Virus record (IMG/VR): IMGVR_UViG_3300030109_003790
Span: 1 to 22,500 of that record
Direction: 5' to 3' (one strand)
DNA: 22,500 nt
Source of the DNA: a virus
The stretch's first letter is position 1. Every line of letters starts with the position of its first letter. Shown piece after piece: positions 4,438 through 11,390 of the stretch. Position numbers and translations under genes: made by a program. Under the pieces are notes generated by a model. The model saw only the letters and a list, made by a program, of their open reading frames with translations, ran no database searches and was not told the DNA's origin.

Positions 4438-4945
4438 TATCCAAAAATTAAACAAATAAAATTAATGCTGATTAGGCTCTAAATGGTCAGTTTCGACATA
4501 AGTTTATTCCCTAGATAGGAGCATTTATACCTAGATGAAATACTGCTGAATCAGGAGGCATTAGCGAGTTTAATGTATGTGAAAAGTAATCTGTATTATG
4601 TTTAATCTTATTACACTTTCAGAAGCACTACGGCCCTAGTTATCAATCAATACAAACTAGATAAAGGCCCATTTAGTCACAGCGCGTGTTATAAAATCAA
4701 TTAAAAAAATAACATTTCTTGTGACCTTTTCATTCAATTGTTTTAACTTAAACAACATATTAGCATTAGTTTAAACATAACTACCTGATTTGAACTGTTA
4801 TAATTGAAAGTCCTATTCTTATACTGGAAATAGATTGATTTTATTTAAAACTTTTTTGCTAGTCCCTCACAAATCGCAGCCCAAATTTTGAAAAACTGTT
4901 TTAAAATGGCTTAAAAAAATTTCTCAGAAAATTTTGGTGAATATT
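4438..4945. other. AT-rich non-coding leader before the late cluster
   Basis: No gene longer than about 15 codons with a plausible start was seen. It holds an AGGAGG at about 4554 without a useful frame after it. CTAGTT/AACTAG (about 4636-4660) is flanked by GGCC on both sides. A nested inverted repeat, GTCAC...TGTTA / TAACA...GTGAC, spans 4676-4725 and has a TATAAAA in its loop that could be a TATA-type promoter. The last 80 bases are poor in G and C and lead into the first late gene. It could be a long 5' leader, a late promoter region or an origin; nothing decides. Confidence 0.4.
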
Positions 4946-5092
4946 ATGAGTAAGATGGATTATAAGAAAGCAAACAAAGAATTACGCCAGCATATTGAGT
5001 TGTTATTAGAGCATTTTGATAATGATGATGAGATGGGTTGGGTTAAATTAATGAAAATTGCTAAATTTGTTGTAAAGGTGGACTACGAATGA
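4946..5092 (+). CDS. Hypothetical protein, 48 aa, first gene of the late cluster
   Basis: The ATG at 4946 has a GGTGA SD five bases upstream, and the gene ends in an ATGA overlap with the first tagged gene at 5089, so the two are coupled. The product is a charged helical peptide. Residues about 33-39 read G-W-V-K-L-M-K, which loosely resembles the W-x-x-(I/L)-L-K tag of the following proteins but is internal and imperfect. Function unknown. Confidence 0.65.
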   Translation: MSKMDYKKANKELRQHIELLLEHFDNDDEMGWVKLMKIAKFVVKVDYE

Positions 5093-5379
5093 GTTGGAAA
5101 GATACGCTTAATAAAGGTAAGCGAATAGATAGTCTAGTTGCTTGGTGGAAAAATAGAAAGTTTAGAAATGCTGCAAGAAATTTTTTAAAGACACAAGTTG
5201 ATTTTGCTATGCAAGGTGATTATGGTAATTGGACTTATGTTCATAGACCAGAAAAAATGGTAGAAGATAAAGAAGAGTTTCTAAAAATTATGGGAGAAAT
5301 TTTTGAAGAAGAATATCCTAAACTTGGTAGAAGTGCAGCATCGGATATTAGCGTTAATGAATCAAGTTGGGGAGAGTGA
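5089..5379 (+). CDS. Tagged late protein, 96 aa
   Basis: Begins M-S-W-K-D-T-L-N-K, a variant of the shared N-terminal tag. It continues with a basic, aromatic helix (residues 10-35: A-W-W-K-N-R-K-F-R-N-A) and an acidic second half (about 55-96). The start overlaps the stop of the 48-aa gene. The next gene starts five bases after its stop. No family was recognised. By position and tag it is probably a virion or assembly component, which is inference. Confidence 0.75.
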   Translation: MSWKDTLNKGKRIDSLVAWWKNRKFRNAARNFLKTQVDFAMQGDYGNWTYVHRPEKMVEDKEEFLKIMGEIFEEEYPKLGRSAASDISVNESSWGE

Positions 5380-5384
5380 ATAAA

Positions 5385-5747
5385 ATGGGTTGGGAAGATA
5401 TTCTTAAAGAAAGACAGCCCGGTTGGGCCAATGATGAAGAGAAATGGGAATTGCGTGAACAAATGCAACGCCGAGCAGATAAAGCAGCATCTTATGATAA
5501 ACCCACTTATTCTGATGACCATGAATTTTATCTAAGTCTGGAATCAGTTACTAGAGATGGTCGGGATATGCCTGATTTGGATGAGCAAGAAACTTTTACT
5601 GGTACATTAGAAGAAGCAAAGAAATGGGCAGAAGAAAAATTTGATTATTATGCAGATTCAAATGAACAATTTAGAAATTATGGTAGTTCTGGTTTTAAAT
5701 TATATGATGAGGAAGATAATTTAGTTCATAGTGGCGGCTATTATTAA
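5385..5747 (+). CDS. Tagged late protein, 120 aa
   Basis: Starts M-G-W-E-D-I-L-K. An upstream in-frame Met at 5367 exists, but the ATG at 5385 puts the tag at the extreme N terminus, like its neighbours. After an Arg/Glu-rich helix (about 20-42) comes a part rich in Asp, Tyr and Phe that looks beta/alpha (E-F-Y-L-S-L-E-S ... E-E-A-K-K-W-A-E-E-K-F-D-Y-Y) and ends H-S-G-G-Y-Y. The middle could be a small ferredoxin-like fold, but I do not recognise it. SD GAGTGA lies upstream. Confidence 0.75.
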   Translation: MGWEDILKERQPGWANDEEKWELREQMQRRADKAASYDKPTYSDDHEFYLSLESVTRDGRDMPDLDEQETFTGTLEEAKKWAEEKFDYYADSNEQFRNYGSSGFKLYDEEDNLVHSGGYY

Positions 5748-5757
5748 GGTGATTAAA

Positions 5758-6054
5758 ATGAGTTGGGAAGATACAATTAGAAAAGATTTACGACCTGAAG
5801 ATTATAGAGAATTTGCTGCGAGAGATGCTATGATGGAATCTTCTCGTATTAAAGACATAGATAGAAGAATTAAAAAGGTTAAACAAGATTTGCAAGAAGT
5901 AAAAAATTTCATTACAGGTTTTCATAATCATACTGATGGTGAAGATTGGGAATATGATGAAGCACCTTCACTTAAAGCGTTTGATAATTTGAAGGAAGAA
6001 TTAGAGAAGGAAATTGAAGAATACTATGAGCATCTAAATTATCAAGGTGATTAA
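5758..6054 (+). CDS. Tagged late protein, 98 aa, probable coiled coil
   Basis: Starts M-S-W-E-D-T-I-R-K at 5758, with the SD AGGTGA six bases upstream. The longer frame opening at 5731 would bury the tag and overlap the previous gene, so it is rejected. Residues about 28-55 and 72-92 are Lys/Glu-rich heptad-like helices separated by a His/Asp-rich segment (F-H-N-H-T-D-G-E-D-W). The whole resembles a small helical hairpin. Role unknown; expressed with the other tagged proteins. Confidence 0.75.
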   Translation: MSWEDTIRKDLRPEDYREFAARDAMMESSRIKDIDRRIKKVKQDLQEVKNFITGFHNHTDGEDWEYDEAPSLKAFDNLKEELEKEIEEYYEHLNYQGD

Positions 6055-6055
6055 A

Positions 6056-6229
6056 ATGAGTTGGAAAGATTTACTCAAAGAAGATAAAGGATTAGGTGAT
6101 ACAATTGAACGTATTACTACTGCAACAGGAATTAAGAAAACTGTTGATACTATTTCTAAGGCAACCGGAAAAGATTGTGGTTGCAAAAAGCGTAAGGCTA
6201 AATTAAATGAGATGTTTAAATACCGGTGA
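6056..6229 (+). CDS. Tagged small protein with a DCGC motif, 57 aa
   Basis: Starts M-S-W-K-D-L-L-K. The rest, G-L-G-D-T-I-E-R-I-T (12-21), A-T-G-I-K-K-T-V, then D-C-G-C-K-K-R-K-x-x-L-N (about 41-52), recalls a small conserved segment that I associate with marine phage proteins reading G-D-T-I-E-K ... D-C-G-C-x-x-R-K-x-x-L-N-x-x-F. That family has no function known to me, and the recollection is not verified here. C42 and C44 could bind metal or form a disulfide. The ATG follows the previous stop by one base, with SD AGGTGA. Confidence 0.75.
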   Translation: MSWKDLLKEDKGLGDTIERITTATGIKKTVDTISKATGKDCGCKKRKAKLNEMFKYR

Positions 6230-6234
6230 TTATT

Positions 6235-6540
6235 ATGGAACAGTGGTGGGGAATACTCAAAAGAAAACTTGTTGGGCGTAAATTTAGAAATCACGTTGCT
6301 AACGAAATTGATGATATGCCCGAATGGGAAGTAACAGGTGTTGACCCTAATCCCGGAAAAAATGGTAGAATTGATTATACCGAAGAACCTGCTGAAGAAC
6401 CTTTAGAAGAAGCACCTCATAATATCTTTCCTCCTAATACTCCAAAAAACATGGATAACTATATGAGAAGATTACCTGCTAAATTACGACAAAATGCACA
6501 GGGCCGTGGCGGATTTAAGACTGGACAATTTAAGTTGTGA
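6235..6540 (+). CDS. Tagged late protein, 101 aa
   Basis: Starts M-E-Q-W-W-G-I-L-K-R-K at 6235 after a GGTGAT SD; an earlier in-frame Met at 6226 overlaps the previous gene and is less likely. A basic segment (9-24) follows the tag. Then comes an acidic, Pro/Glu-rich linker (about 50-66) and a basic C terminus rich in Arg, Gln and Gly (80-101). The low-complexity layout suggests a flexible adaptor or scaffold-type protein. No family recognised. Confidence 0.7.
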   Translation: MEQWWGILKRKLVGRKFRNHVANEIDDMPEWEVTGVDPNPGKNGRIDYTEEPAEEPLEEAPHNIFPPNTPKNMDNYMRRLPAKLRQNAQGRGGFKTGQFKL

Positions 6541-6545
6541 TTATT

Positions 6546-7334
6546 ATGAATTGGTGGACTCTACTTAAGCAAGTAGATATTGATTTTACTTTTGTAGAGG
6601 GAGCCGGTTGGTATGGATTATACAATAGGAAGGAAGATGAAATATTAATTAACCTTTCTGCCTTTGGTGGAGATTATTCTAAAAGTGGTTTGACTCAAAG
6701 TGATTATCAAAGAATGGAAGATATTATTGAAACTATTATGCACGAAGGAGGCCATGCTGCTGCTCTTGGAAAAAAATATGCAGATTTAGAAGTGGAATTA
6801 TATAATTGGGCAAGTAATAAAGTTTCCAGAATGTTTGAAGGTACTGATAAAAAGTTACAAGATATACGTCCGATTTTAACTAGGATTGTTGATTATTTAA
6901 TTAATGAATACGTTGCTGCTATTGCAGAAGGTAAAGCAGGTACAGAAGCCATGAAAAATGCTTATGACCAAACAATAGGAGCATTAGGTGAGGAATTACA
7001 TCAATTAGTTATGTTCTTTGATGCAGAAATGGGTGAAGAACCTAGTGATAAAGTTATGAATAGTATGATTGAGTCATTGTTTGGAGCGCCGACTCAATGG
7101 GAAGTAACAGAATACCTTATTCCACTATTTGATAAACATATTAATGGTATGGGAAAAATTATTTTTGATGCGTATAAGGAAGGAACAGCATACAGTGATA
7201 AGGAAGCATTTAAAGAATTAACAGGTGAAGAACCTAAACCAAAAGTTAGAGGTACGTTAAAACTGCCGCCTTTTATTAGAGATAGAGAAGGGCGAGCATC
7301 AGAAAATTGGATGGAAAGACTTAGAGGTGAATAA
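6546..7334 (+). CDS. Tagged metalloprotease-like protein (HEGGH), 262 aa
   Basis: Starts M-N-W-W-T-L-L-K-Q, a tag variant. Residues 66-70 are H-E-G-G-H in the helix I-I-E-T-I-M-H-E-G-G-H-A-A-A-L-G, the zinc-binding and catalytic HExxH signature of zincins: two His bind zinc and Glu activates water. A third ligand is not certain; E79, E81 or a later Glu in the following helix (E-V-E-L-Y-N-W-A) are candidates. The N-terminal part before it (8-60) looks beta-rich, and the rest is helical to about 230, then basic and disordered. It is the only protease candidate in the window, so it may mature tagged virion proteins. The specific family was not recognised. Confidence 0.7.
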   Translation: MNWWTLLKQVDIDFTFVEGAGWYGLYNRKEDEILINLSAFGGDYSKSGLTQSDYQRMEDIIETIMHEGGHAAALGKKYADLEVELYNWASNKVSRMFEGTDKKLQDIRPILTRIVDYLINEYVAAIAEGKAGTEAMKNAYDQTIGALGEELHQLVMFFDAEMGEEPSDKVMNSMIESLFGAPTQWEVTEYLIPLFDKHINGMGKIIFDAYKEGTAYSDKEAFKELTGEEPKPKVRGTLKLPPFIRDREGRASENWMERLRGE

Positions 7335-7335
7335 A

Positions 7336-8340
7336 ATGACAGACGAAATTAGTAAAATAAAGGGCGGTAGAGTAGTTCAGTATGAAAATTTACCTGAAGG
7401 CCCGAAGAAAAGAGTGGATGCTTTTTATCAAGTTATTGAAATAAGAAGCCGTAAAAAAATTATGGAAGAGATGGAGAAAACTGGTGTTGATTTTAGCCAT
7501 TACCAACATAAGAAAAGTGTCGAGGCTCATAATGAAAGGACTATTAAAGATAGAAGTAGGCGATGGTGGAATTTAACTGAAAATGATGCTATTCCTCGAA
7601 GTTGCCCTCTTGAGGGTCATTTAAGTAAACAGTTGGCTGAAGACGCAAGAGAGCGAACAAGCGGATTAACAGGCGTTAAGGTAAGAGCGGCTATTAAAAA
7701 TTATTCAGAAAAAGAAGTTAGTGAGATGGTAGATGAGTATGTTGAAGAAGTTATTGATGCTCCTTATGTTAAGAGTTTAATGGCTATGATGGAAACTTAT
7801 CTTGCAGAAGGTGAAGCCTATAATACAGGACAAGCCGGTGATAAACCATATCGAGAGCGAAGAAAGGATTTATCGTATGCTCTTAAAGTTCTTAGAAGCC
7901 AAGTTGATGAAGTAATTAAAAGAAATGAATGTTTCCCACCACTTGCATTAGAACAAATTGAAGATGTTCGTAAAATGGCTATAAGAAAGGGTGGCGCACA
8001 TGATGGGCATATTGCAACAATGGATTATATTTCTGATATGATACAAGAAAATTTATGCCCTTACGATGAAGAAAATAAATCAGTCAAAGGTGTAATGGAT
8101 GCTATTAAAAATGTTAAAGAAGCATTAGAATCTGAACCTGATAGGGAAATGAAAAGTGTCCCAGAAGTTAAGAAATCATGGTGGGACACATTAAAAACTG
8201 CTGGTGCAGTAACTACTACTAATCCGGGAACAAAGGATATGTTTAACAATGAAGCAATTAATCCTCCTAGAAAAAAGAAAAAGAAGGAAGAAGACATTTA
8301 TCCCATTGTTCCAGAAGATATGGATTTTTTCAGAGATTGA
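7336..8340 (+). CDS. Late protein with an internal tag, 334 aa
   Basis: No tag at the start (M-T-D-E-I-S-K), but residues 281-287 read S-W-W-D-T-L-K, preceded by V-K-K and followed by a Thr/Asn/Pro/Lys-rich tail (about 290-334) ending in an acidic peptide. Residues 1-275 are helical and charged, with G-G-A-H-D-G-H at about 217-223 as a possible metal-binding turn. The start at 7336 follows the previous stop by one base, with SD AGGTGA. The internal tag splits the protein into a large domain and a short tail. No family recognised. Confidence 0.75.
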   Translation: MTDEISKIKGGRVVQYENLPEGPKKRVDAFYQVIEIRSRKKIMEEMEKTGVDFSHYQHKKSVEAHNERTIKDRSRRWWNLTENDAIPRSCPLEGHLSKQLAEDARERTSGLTGVKVRAAIKNYSEKEVSEMVDEYVEEVIDAPYVKSLMAMMETYLAEGEAYNTGQAGDKPYRERRKDLSYALKVLRSQVDEVIKRNECFPPLALEQIEDVRKMAIRKGGAHDGHIATMDYISDMIQENLCPYDEENKSVKGVMDAIKNVKEALESEPDREMKSVPEVKKSWWDTLKTAGAVTTTNPGTKDMFNNEAINPPRKKKKKEEDIYPIVPEDMDFFRD

Positions 8341-8350
8341 GGTGATTTAA

Positions 8351-10204
8351 ATGGCTTGGCAGGATATTCTTAAGAGTTATGACTTAGAAGAGTTTATTGT
8401 TAAATCGAAAGGTTCTAAAAAGAAAAAGGGCGAGAAAGATGTTAAGGTAAATATTCCCGGCGGGACATTAACTGTTACGCAGACCGCTATGATTACTAAA
8501 CTACAAAATGATATGAAAAGATGGTATGAAACTTGTAGTAGTCTTAAGATGGAAGATATTGGTATTGTCGGTGAAAAGGGAAATACTAGCCTATTAGATT
8601 TTATTATGGACCATGTAGACCAAAGAGTTCAAAGACCTAAACAAGAAACAAAAGTAGGTGCTATGGACACTATTAAGGATATTATGGAAATTGTTAGAGA
8701 AGATGATATTTACACTAAAGAAGATTTAAAAACTGTTCAAGAATTTATTGACACTTTAGAAGAAATTGAAAAGGATAGTAGGTCTAATCCCAAGAACATT
8801 ATATTTACTGAGCAGCACAGTAGAACGAAAACTGTAACTGTTAGAGGCCATTATCGAACTCCTTGGTTTGAAAGAAAAACAGGTAAAAAAGCAGTACCTG
8901 AAGGTTGGTATGATTTAGATGCTGGTCCCGGAAAAACTAATGATAAATCTCAGGCCAAACCCCCAATGTGGCAAGCACTGTTTAATGGTAGAACTTTACA
9001 AAAATCTACTGTTCCGGGTTTAGAGAGAGGTTTGCTAACTTTACTTATTGACTTTGAAGAGGAAATGAAGAATCAAAAAATTGGTGATATTCCTATTGTT
9101 GGCAAACAGGGTAGAGAAAGAGTAATTCAAATTCAAGGTGTTATTAAGGGCCTTAGTAATATTCTTGCTAATCAAGAAAGTTACCATAGTACTAACGAAC
9201 CATTTAAGAGACTATGGTTAAATGTCGCAAATGTGCGTAAACAATTAAATACTTTTGATTTTGAAATTGCAACTAACGATAAGAATGGGGTAGAAGCAAT
9301 TAGGTCATTAGTTCCTGCTCTTGAAGATTCTATTTCTGAAAATTTAGGACCATTTAGAATTGTTAAAATTACTCCCGGCCTATTGAGAAGTATTGTTCGT
9401 AGAATGGGCATCAACTTAGATACTTTTGCTCACGGTGGGTATAAGGGTATTTTCTTACATAGGCCTTGGACTACAAAGAGTATCGAAGGTAGAAAGAAGT
9501 TATGGGAAACAGAATATAAAAAGGCTAAGAAAGATGGTAATTTACCTCGCTGGGCAGAAAAAGATGATGAAGGCGGTGAAGGTGGAGGCGGAGTTAAGAA
9601 GTCTTGGGAAGATATTCTTAAATTAATGCCACAAAGAATTGAACCTATGAAAAACCCTGCCGCTGGATTACATATGCCTTCAGTATATAATAAGGCAAGA
9701 CAGGCGGAAATTAGTAGAAATAAAGGTGAAACTTGTGATTTTTGTGATAAGGAAGTTGTTTTAGATTGTAAAGATTGTAGACAAAAATTATGCTATGACC
9801 ATTTAAATAAACCTTGTGTTACAAAAAAATCTTTTACTAAGGCCGAAAGAAAAGAAAAGCAACCTGTTAGAATGGCAGGTGGTGAAATTAGTATATCAGA
9901 TTTAAGAAGACTATTCCAAGAAATTGATGATGATTTTGATGAAGAGGATGGGGATATTGAAAAGGAATTAGTTTTGGTAGTAATTCCTACTATGTGGGAA
10001 GATGGGAGTAAAGAGTTAAAATTTGGAGTATTTACATATAATTTTGCTAAACAACATTTTGGTGATTCGCAGTTAAAACGGTTGATTGAAAATGCTGCGG
10101 GAATTGCTGGCGCGAGATTAGTTACTAGAGAGGATTTAACGGAAATTTCTTTTGGGCGAAAATTAGAAGTCAATTCTCCTATGCAGAGTATTAATATGGA
10201 GTGA
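8351..10204 (+). CDS. Large tagged protein with second internal tag and zinc finger, 617 aa
   Basis: Starts M-A-W-Q-D-I-L-K-S after SD GAGGTGA. The first domain (about 25-400) begins with a basic Lys-rich stretch and has helical and beta segments. Residues about 402-417 are an Asp/Glu/Gly-rich linker ending V-K-K, followed by a second tag S-W-E-D-I-L-K at 418-424. The C-terminal part has a zinc-binding cluster, C462-x2-C465-x7-C473-x2-C476-x4-C481-x2-H484-x4-C489, similar in spacing to B-box or AN1-type fingers. A final alpha/beta domain runs from about 515 to 617. It looks like two formerly separate tagged proteins joined by a flexible linker. Function unknown. Confidence 0.75.
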   Translation: MAWQDILKSYDLEEFIVKSKGSKKKKGEKDVKVNIPGGTLTVTQTAMITKLQNDMKRWYETCSSLKMEDIGIVGEKGNTSLLDFIMDHVDQRVQRPKQETKVGAMDTIKDIMEIVREDDIYTKEDLKTVQEFIDTLEEIEKDSRSNPKNIIFTEQHSRTKTVTVRGHYRTPWFERKTGKKAVPEGWYDLDAGPGKTNDKSQAKPPMWQALFNGRTLQKSTVPGLERGLLTLLIDFEEEMKNQKIGDIPIVGKQGRERVIQIQGVIKGLSNILANQESYHSTNEPFKRLWLNVANVRKQLNTFDFEIATNDKNGVEAIRSLVPALEDSISENLGPFRIVKITPGLLRSIVRRMGINLDTFAHGGYKGIFLHRPWTTKSIEGRKKLWETEYKKAKKDGNLPRWAEKDDEGGEGGGGVKKSWEDILKLMPQRIEPMKNPAAGLHMPSVYNKARQAEISRNKGETCDFCDKEVVLDCKDCRQKLCYDHLNKPCVTKKSFTKAERKEKQPVRMAGGEISISDLRRLFQEIDDDFDEEDGDIEKELVLVVIPTMWEDGSKELKFGVFTYNFAKQHFGDSQLKRLIENAAGIAGARLVTREDLTEISFGRKLEVNSPMQSINME

Positions 10205-10209
10205 TTAAT

Positions 10210-10866
10210 ATGAAAACAAGAAAACATTGTCGAGTATGTCAGTCTGACAGAAGAGAAGAAATAGAAGAGTCTATTCATTCTATGGATAAAACTGCTGATG
10301 ATTGGGATAAAGAAATGGATTGGCCTTCAGGAACAACAAGTCGGCATATGAGAAATCATGCAGGGGAATATGAGCAAAAATCTAACCCAAGGTGTAAATT
10401 ATGTACAGACCCTTCAAGAGATATTTATGAGAAAGGTCTGGCTGATGGTTCATTAGCATCAAAAGATTTGGCTGCTGTTTTAGGAACAACAACTGACCAA
10501 ATTGCATTACATATGAGAAGCCATCTTCAACCATTAGTTCAGAAATCTGCGGCTCAAATGATTGCTAAAAAGGAATTAGATGAGATTGAGTTATTATCTA
10601 AGAACATTCAAAAATTAGATGTTAAGTTGGATGAAATTTTTCATCAGGATGACATTGATTCTAAGACGATTGATTCATTAACTAAGTTGGCTAGAGAGGT
10701 TCGTGAGAGTTTAAAATATCTTATGGAATTCAAAGGAAAACTTATTCACAAGAGGCAAGATACAATTGTTATCGCACAGATGCAAATTGTTAAAGAAGTT
10801 TTGGCTCAACAACATCCTCAAGTTTGGCTTGATGTTAAGAGTAAGATGCAGGAGAAGTTACAATGA
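10210..10866 (+). CDS. Double zinc-finger/HTH protein, possible small terminase, 218 aa
   Basis: Two similar units: C7-x2-C10 ... H46-x3-H50 and C62-x2-C65 ... H101-x3-H105. Each spans about 44 residues; the second contains a clear helix-turn-helix-like segment (L-A-S-K-D-L-A-A-V-L-G-T-T-T-D-Q-I-A-L-H). The C-terminal half (about 115-218) is a long helical region suited to oligomerisation. DNA-binding repeats followed by a helical oligomerisation part fit a small terminase, which selects viral DNA for TerL, or a transcription regulator. It lacks the tag, as does TerL. A GTG start at 10201 is possible; the ATG at 10210 has SD GGAGTGAT. Its stop overlaps the next ATG. Confidence 0.55.
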   Translation: MKTRKHCRVCQSDRREEIEESIHSMDKTADDWDKEMDWPSGTTSRHMRNHAGEYEQKSNPRCKLCTDPSRDIYEKGLADGSLASKDLAAVLGTTTDQIALHMRSHLQPLVQKSAAQMIAKKELDEIELLSKNIQKLDVKLDEIFHQDDIDSKTIDSLTKLAREVRESLKYLMEFKGKLIHKRQDTIVIAQMQIVKEVLAQQHPQVWLDVKSKMQEKLQ

Positions 10867-11177
10867 GTTGGGAAGATATATTAAAAATTAGCACAAAGGA
10901 TGCCATGTCTGATGCAAGAAGATTTGCGCCGGAAGATGTAAAAGAAGCAGAAAAAGAAGTTCAGGCTGCTATGAAGGAAAGAATGCGACCTGTTCTTCTG
11001 AATATGATAAAAGCATATATGTCAGCAGAAGACCCTAAAGGGACTAGAATGATGCTCAATTCGATTAAACAGGTGCTTAGAGAATATGATTTAGCCCCTT
11101 CCTTATATGGTAGATTTGCAGATAAAGAGGCAAATAAGAAAATTTTACTTGATTGGTTAGGCGAAGAGAGTGATTGA
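10863..11177 (+). CDS. Tagged late protein, 104 aa
   Basis: Starts M-S-W-E-D-I-L-K-I-S in an ATGA overlap with the zinc-finger gene. The product is almost all helical: a Glu/Lys-rich helix (24-50), M-I-K-A-Y-M-S-A-E-D-P-K-G-T-R-M-M-L-N-S (about 47-66) and a final helix ending D-W-L-G-E-E-S-D. It is the last gene before the only real gap in the late cluster; tandem hairpins follow its stop. No family recognised. Confidence 0.75.
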   Translation: MSWEDILKISTKDAMSDARRFAPEDVKEAEKEVQAAMKERMRPVLLNMIKAYMSAEDPKGTRMMLNSIKQVLREYDLAPSLYGRFADKEANKKILLDWLGEESD

Positions 11178-11182
11178 TAAAT

Positions 11183-11216
11183 TAGCCACATGGCTATCTA
11201 AATACGCACAGTATTT
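11183..11216 (+). terminator. Tandem hairpins in the 11.2 kb gap
   Basis: TAGCC-ACAT-GGCTA at 11183-11196 is followed by AAATAC-GCACA-GTATTT at 11200-11216. They lie just after the stop of the 104-aa gene and just before a dyad-like element. This marks a transcript boundary inside the late cluster. The first stem shares its ACAT loop and flanks with the stem at 4366-4377. Confidence 0.5.
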
Positions 11217-11217
11217 A

Positions 11218-11235
11218 CCAAAGTATACAATATGG
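11218..11235 (+). promoter_or_regulatory. Degenerate CCAAAG...ATATGG element (copy 11)
   Basis: CCAAAG at 11218-11223, then TATA, then CAATATGG at 11228-11235. It matches the left-arm copy at 4382-4400 in order and nearly in spacing, with one mismatch in the palindrome. It lies 15 bases before the start of the 46-aa gene and is the only such element found in the late cluster, exactly in its only gap. Confidence 0.45.
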
Positions 11236-11249
11236 GGAAAAGGGTTATA

Positions 11250-11390
11250 ATGCTCAATTGGGATTATTGGAACGCTCAACTTGAAGGTTACAAGAATCTA
11301 AATAAAAAGAAAATTTGGCGTGACCATAAAAACGAACATAAAGATGTAATTGATAAAATTTACGAATGGTACTGGGGTGACGAACAATGA
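11250..11390 (+). CDS. Hypothetical protein, 46 aa
   Basis: A short frame rich in Trp, Tyr, Lys and Asn (M-L-N-W-D-Y-W-N ... I-Y-E-W-Y-W-G-D). The N terminus has a Trp at position 4 but lacks I-L-K, so I do not count it as tagged. Its stop overlaps the start of the 782-aa gene (ATGA at 11387-11390). It starts the second block of the late cluster. Function unknown; it may also serve translational coupling. Confidence 0.6.
   Translation: MLNWDYWNAQLEGYKNLNKKKIWRDHKNEHKDVIDKIYEWYWGDEQ

Noticed and set aside
8061-10278. Several minus-strand frames and a plus-strand 66-aa frame (9426-9626) inside the 334-, 617- and 218-aa genes
   Set aside because: All lie within larger, well-supported plus-strand genes with good SDs. 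Their products are skewed in composition, as expected for antisense of Lys/Glu-rich genes.
11250-11390. Counting the 46-aa protein (M-L-N-W-D-Y-W) as tagged
   Set aside because: Trp is at the right place but the I-L-K part is missing. Including it would loosen the motif too far.
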